A stretch of 21,630 bases of DNA from a virus. The stretch lies in IMG/VR virus record IMGVR_UViG_3300022658_000312, positions 1 to 21,630 of that record. The stretch is one strand, 5' to 3'. The notes below the pieces were generated by a model. The model saw only the letters and a list, made by a program, of their open reading frames with translations, made no database searches and was not told the origin of the DNA. The stretch's first letter is position 1. Each line of letters starts with the position of its first letter. The translations under genes and the position numbers were made by a program. Positions 19,728 to 21,630 of the stretch are shown in pieces.

Positions 19728-20621
19728 ATGATCATTACTCCAGGCACCTTGGCTGCGTTGTTCACCGCATTCAAAGCCGAATTCCAGAACGCCCAGGCTG
19801 CAACGCCCACCGATTGGCAGCGTGTGGCAACGGTTGTTCCATCGTCGTCGACCAGTAATACCTATGGCTGGTTGGGGCAGTTCCCGACCTTTCGCGAGTG
19901 GATCGGCGACCGTGTTCTCAAGAACATGGCAGCCCATAGCTATTCGATCACCAACAAAAAGTTTGAATCCTCTGTCGCGGTTCCTCGCGACGCTATCGAA
20001 GATGACGAAGTCGGTGTTTACAAACCACTGTTTGCTGAAATGGGCCGGGCCTCAGCGGCGCATCCTGACGAGTTGGTGTTCGCCCTGTTGAAAGCGGGCC
20101 TCACCACCACTTGCTACGACGGCCAGTATTTCTTCGACATCGATCACCCGGTGTTCCCTTCGACCGATGGCACCGGCACTGCGGTGTCCGTGAGCAACTT
20201 TCAGGACGGTGAAGGTCCTGCCTGGTATCTGCTCGATGTCAGCCGAGCGATTAAACCCATCATCTTTCAGAACCGCCGCAACTACGCACTGAAAGCAATG
20301 ACCGACATGAACGACGAAACCGTCTTCATGCGCGACGAGTATCGCTACGGCGTTGATGCTCGCGTGAACGTCGGGTTCGGTTTCTGGCAGTTCGCCTTCT
20401 GTTCGAAAGCGCCGCTTACCCCGGAAAACTACGCGCTGGCCCGTGCTGCCATGAAAGACTTCAAGGCAGATGGCGGTCGTCCACTCGGGGTTAATCCCGG
20501 CCTCCTGGTTGTGCCATCTCGACTGGAAGGCGCAGCCCGAAAAATCGTCGTCAAAGACGCGAACGCTGGTAACGAATGGGCAGGCACGGCCGAAGTTCTC
20601 GCGCCGAGCTGGCTCGGATAA
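19728..20621 (+). CDS. T: Major head (capsid) protein (Mu T)
   Basis: This 297-residue protein matches the Mu gpT family of major capsid proteins. Landmarks are MIITPGTLAALFTAFKAEFQ, then VPSSSTSNTYGWLGQFPTFR, FESSVAVPRDAIEDDEVGVY and the late RYGVDARVNVGFGFWQFA. AAGGA lies about 8 bases before the ATG. It follows the protease/scaffold gene by 28 bases and precedes the FluMu-N gene by 11 bases. High expression is expected because hundreds of copies are needed per head. Confidence 0.95.
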   Translation: MIITPGTLAALFTAFKAEFQNAQAATPTDWQRVATVVPSSSTSNTYGWLGQFPTFREWIGDRVLKNMAAHSYSITNKKFESSVAVPRDAIEDDEVGVYKPLFAEMGRASAAHPDELVFALLKAGLTTTCYDGQYFFDIDHPVFPSTDGTGTAVSVSNFQDGEGPAWYLLDVSRAIKPIIFQNRRNYALKAMTDMNDETVFMRDEYRYGVDARVNVGFGFWQFAFCSKAPLTPENYALARAAMKDFKADGGRPLGVNPGLLVVPSRLEGAARKIVVKDANAGNEWAGTAEVLAPSWLG

Positions 20622-20632
20622 AGGGAGGCGTT

Positions 20633-21169
20633 ATGGCTATCGTCATCACTGCAAAGCGCGACGGCTTCCGCCGTTGCGGCATTGCACACTCCCGCAAGCC
20701 GACCTCCTACCCGGACGACTTCTTCACGGAAGAACAGTTGCAGGCTCTGGATAAAGAGCCGCAGTTGATCCTCGCCTATGCGGAGGAAGAATTCGACCAG
20801 GTGAAGGACGGACACAATGAAACTCTCCAGGAAGTCGATGTATCGAAAGCGTCCGGCGCCGCACAAAACGCTCAGTCGCAGACGCTCGAAGCAATCGCTA
20901 CGGCTCTGGGTAATGGAGTGGTTCTGCCCATTACCCCGGTCACTGGCAGCGGAGAGCCTGGACCTGACGGTTCGGGATCTGGGCCAACCCCACCTGTGAT
21001 TGAACCGTCCTATGACCAATCGAGCGGGGCCGGTATCGACTTCGATGCTCTCTGGGAGGACGCACTCCAGGAGGATCAGGCGCGTGAAGCGGCCAAGGCG
21101 GAAACGCTGAAGCTTCCCGCGAAATCCAGAAAGACCAAGTCCGAAAAGACCGGGGGCGAAGGTAAATGA
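20633..21169 (+). CDS. FluMu N-terminal-domain protein (Mu gp35-like position)
   Basis: The product has 178 residues. The first 55 residues (VITAKRDGFRRCGIAHSRKP, then YPDDFFTEEQLQALDKEPQL) match the FluMu N-terminal domain found in Mu-like prophages. The rest is low-complexity: an Ala/Gln-rich stretch, a Gly/Pro/Ser linker around residues 100-125, and a Lys-rich C-terminus (KSRKTKSEKTGGEGK). The function is not known; Mu gp35 occupies this place next to the capsid gene. The start ATG at 20633 has GGGAGG about 5 bases upstream. It overlaps the next gene by 4 bases. Confidence 0.87.
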   Translation: MAIVITAKRDGFRRCGIAHSRKPTSYPDDFFTEEQLQALDKEPQLILAYAEEEFDQVKDGHNETLQEVDVSKASGAAQNAQSQTLEAIATALGNGVVLPITPVTGSGEPGPDGSGSGPTPPVIEPSYDQSSGAGIDFDALWEDALQEDQAREAAKAETLKLPAKSRKTKSEKTGGEGK

Positions 21170-21630
21170 ACCTCTCACTGCCATCCGCCACCCAGCTCCT
21201 GTTCCGTTTCGGCGACCGCGCCATTACCGAAGTCGCGGTCCCAGACAACAAGCGCGTCATCGAACCGGAGCTGCTGGTGGCGGCTGCCAGTGGCCAGCCC
21301 TTGGACGACTGGCCTGACGAGGATGTGGCTATCGCCGTTGCATCGCTGGCCAGGATCGCCGACGCCGTCACTCGGGCGCGCAGTGAAGTTTCGTTTTACC
21401 TGCGGTTCCGCCCGGCCGGAGAAGATGCCCCCGAGTGGGTGGCCGATGACCTGGCCGAGATTGCTCGTTATCACCTGTACGACGATGCGGGCAAGGAAGA
21501 GTCGACCGTGCGCGTGCTTTACAAGGACGTAATCAAACGCCTGGAAACCCTTGCCAGGGAAGACAAGGAGCGTGGGGCCTCGGATGGTGGGCAGTCTGGT
21601 TTCCAGATATCCCAGCAACCCCGCTCATGA
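21166..21630 (+). CDS. Mu gp36-like protein (DUF1320)
   Basis: This 154-residue protein matches DUF1320, the Mu gp36 family, thought to act in head-tail joining. The family pattern is ASGQPLDDWPDEDVAIAVAS, then LARIADAVTRARSEVSFYL, then LAEIARYHLYDD near residue 110. The C-terminal tail is polar and less conserved (GASDGGQSGFQISQQPRS). It starts with ATG overlapping the preceding stop. The stop TGA occupies the last three bases of the window, and ATGA at 21627 probably begins the next (gp37-like) gene. Confidence 0.9.
   Translation: MNLSLPSATQLLFRFGDRAITEVAVPDNKRVIEPELLVAAASGQPLDDWPDEDVAIAVASLARIADAVTRARSEVSFYLRFRPAGEDAPEWVADDLAEIARYHLYDDAGKEESTVRVLYKDVIKRLETLAREDKERGASDGGQSGFQISQQPRS

Noticed and set aside
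20429-21184. Minus-strand open frame of 251 residues opposite the capsid and FluMu-N genes
   Set aside because: It is composed of mirror sequence from two known plus-strand genes and has no pattern of its own.

Overview
The window is a large, co-linear part of a Mu-like transposable prophage or phage genome, almost certainly from a Pseudomonas host. The basis is GC-rich coding sequence with Pseudomonas-like codon use and a gene order (repressor, ner, transposase A, ATPase B, small early genes, gemA, mor, lysis, terminase, portal, F, G, protease/scaffold, capsid, gp36) that follows Mu and the B3-type phages of Pseudomonas. No host genes are seen. The window opens exactly at the stop codon of the repressor gene, so the left phage end lies just outside. 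It closes after the Mu gp36 homologue, so the tail genes and right end are also outside.

Layout. (1) 1-900: a leftward LexA/S24-type repressor and a divergent control region with three GCGAAA-based operator sites, a candidate early promoter and a leftward terminator hairpin. (2) 902-9250: a tightly packed rightward early operon. It holds Ner, a conserved early protein, MuA-type DDE transposase, a short MuB-type ATPase, a tandem winged-helix protein, a small HTH/Cys-cluster protein, several small unknowns, a DUF3164 protein, a DUF2786 protein, GemA and the Mor activator. Within it, a two-gene cassette (6957-8053) is bracketed by two copies of a 69-bp repeat carrying two hairpins. (3) 9250-9769: a gene for a small exported protein, then a strong Rho-independent terminator. 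(4) 9770-11947: a late/lysis operon with an unknown gene, holin, exported lytic transglycosylase, nested Rz/Rz1 spanins and a TraR-type zinc-finger protein. (5) 11947-18479: DUF2730-like protein, gp26-like protein, small terminase, an interposed membrane protein, large terminase, portal, a small unknown, F (with a C-terminal nuclease-like domain) and G. (6) 18480-18730: a 251-bp intergenic control region. (7) 18731-21630: protease I with internally started scaffold Z, major head protein T, a FluMu-N-domain protein and gp36/DUF1320.

How it works together. The repressor would hold the lysogen by occupying the operators between itself and ner, and its Ser/Lys and Ala-Gly cleavage residues predict SOS induction. 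A and B carry out replicative transposition. Mor, the last regulatory gene of the early operon, should switch on the next operons. The clearest candidate for a late control element is a 22-bp sequence present identically before the lysis operon (9769-9790) and before the protease/head operon (18678-18699); no separate C activator gene is present.

The observations most worth following are the 69-bp repeat with a fossil start codon flanking the early cassette, the shared 22-bp promoter element, a repeated A-[L/T]-N-[S/Q]-E motif shared by protease/scaffold and portal that may mark maturation cleavage sites, and the nuclease-like tail on the F protein. I see no CRISPR array, tRNA, rRNA or insertion sequence.
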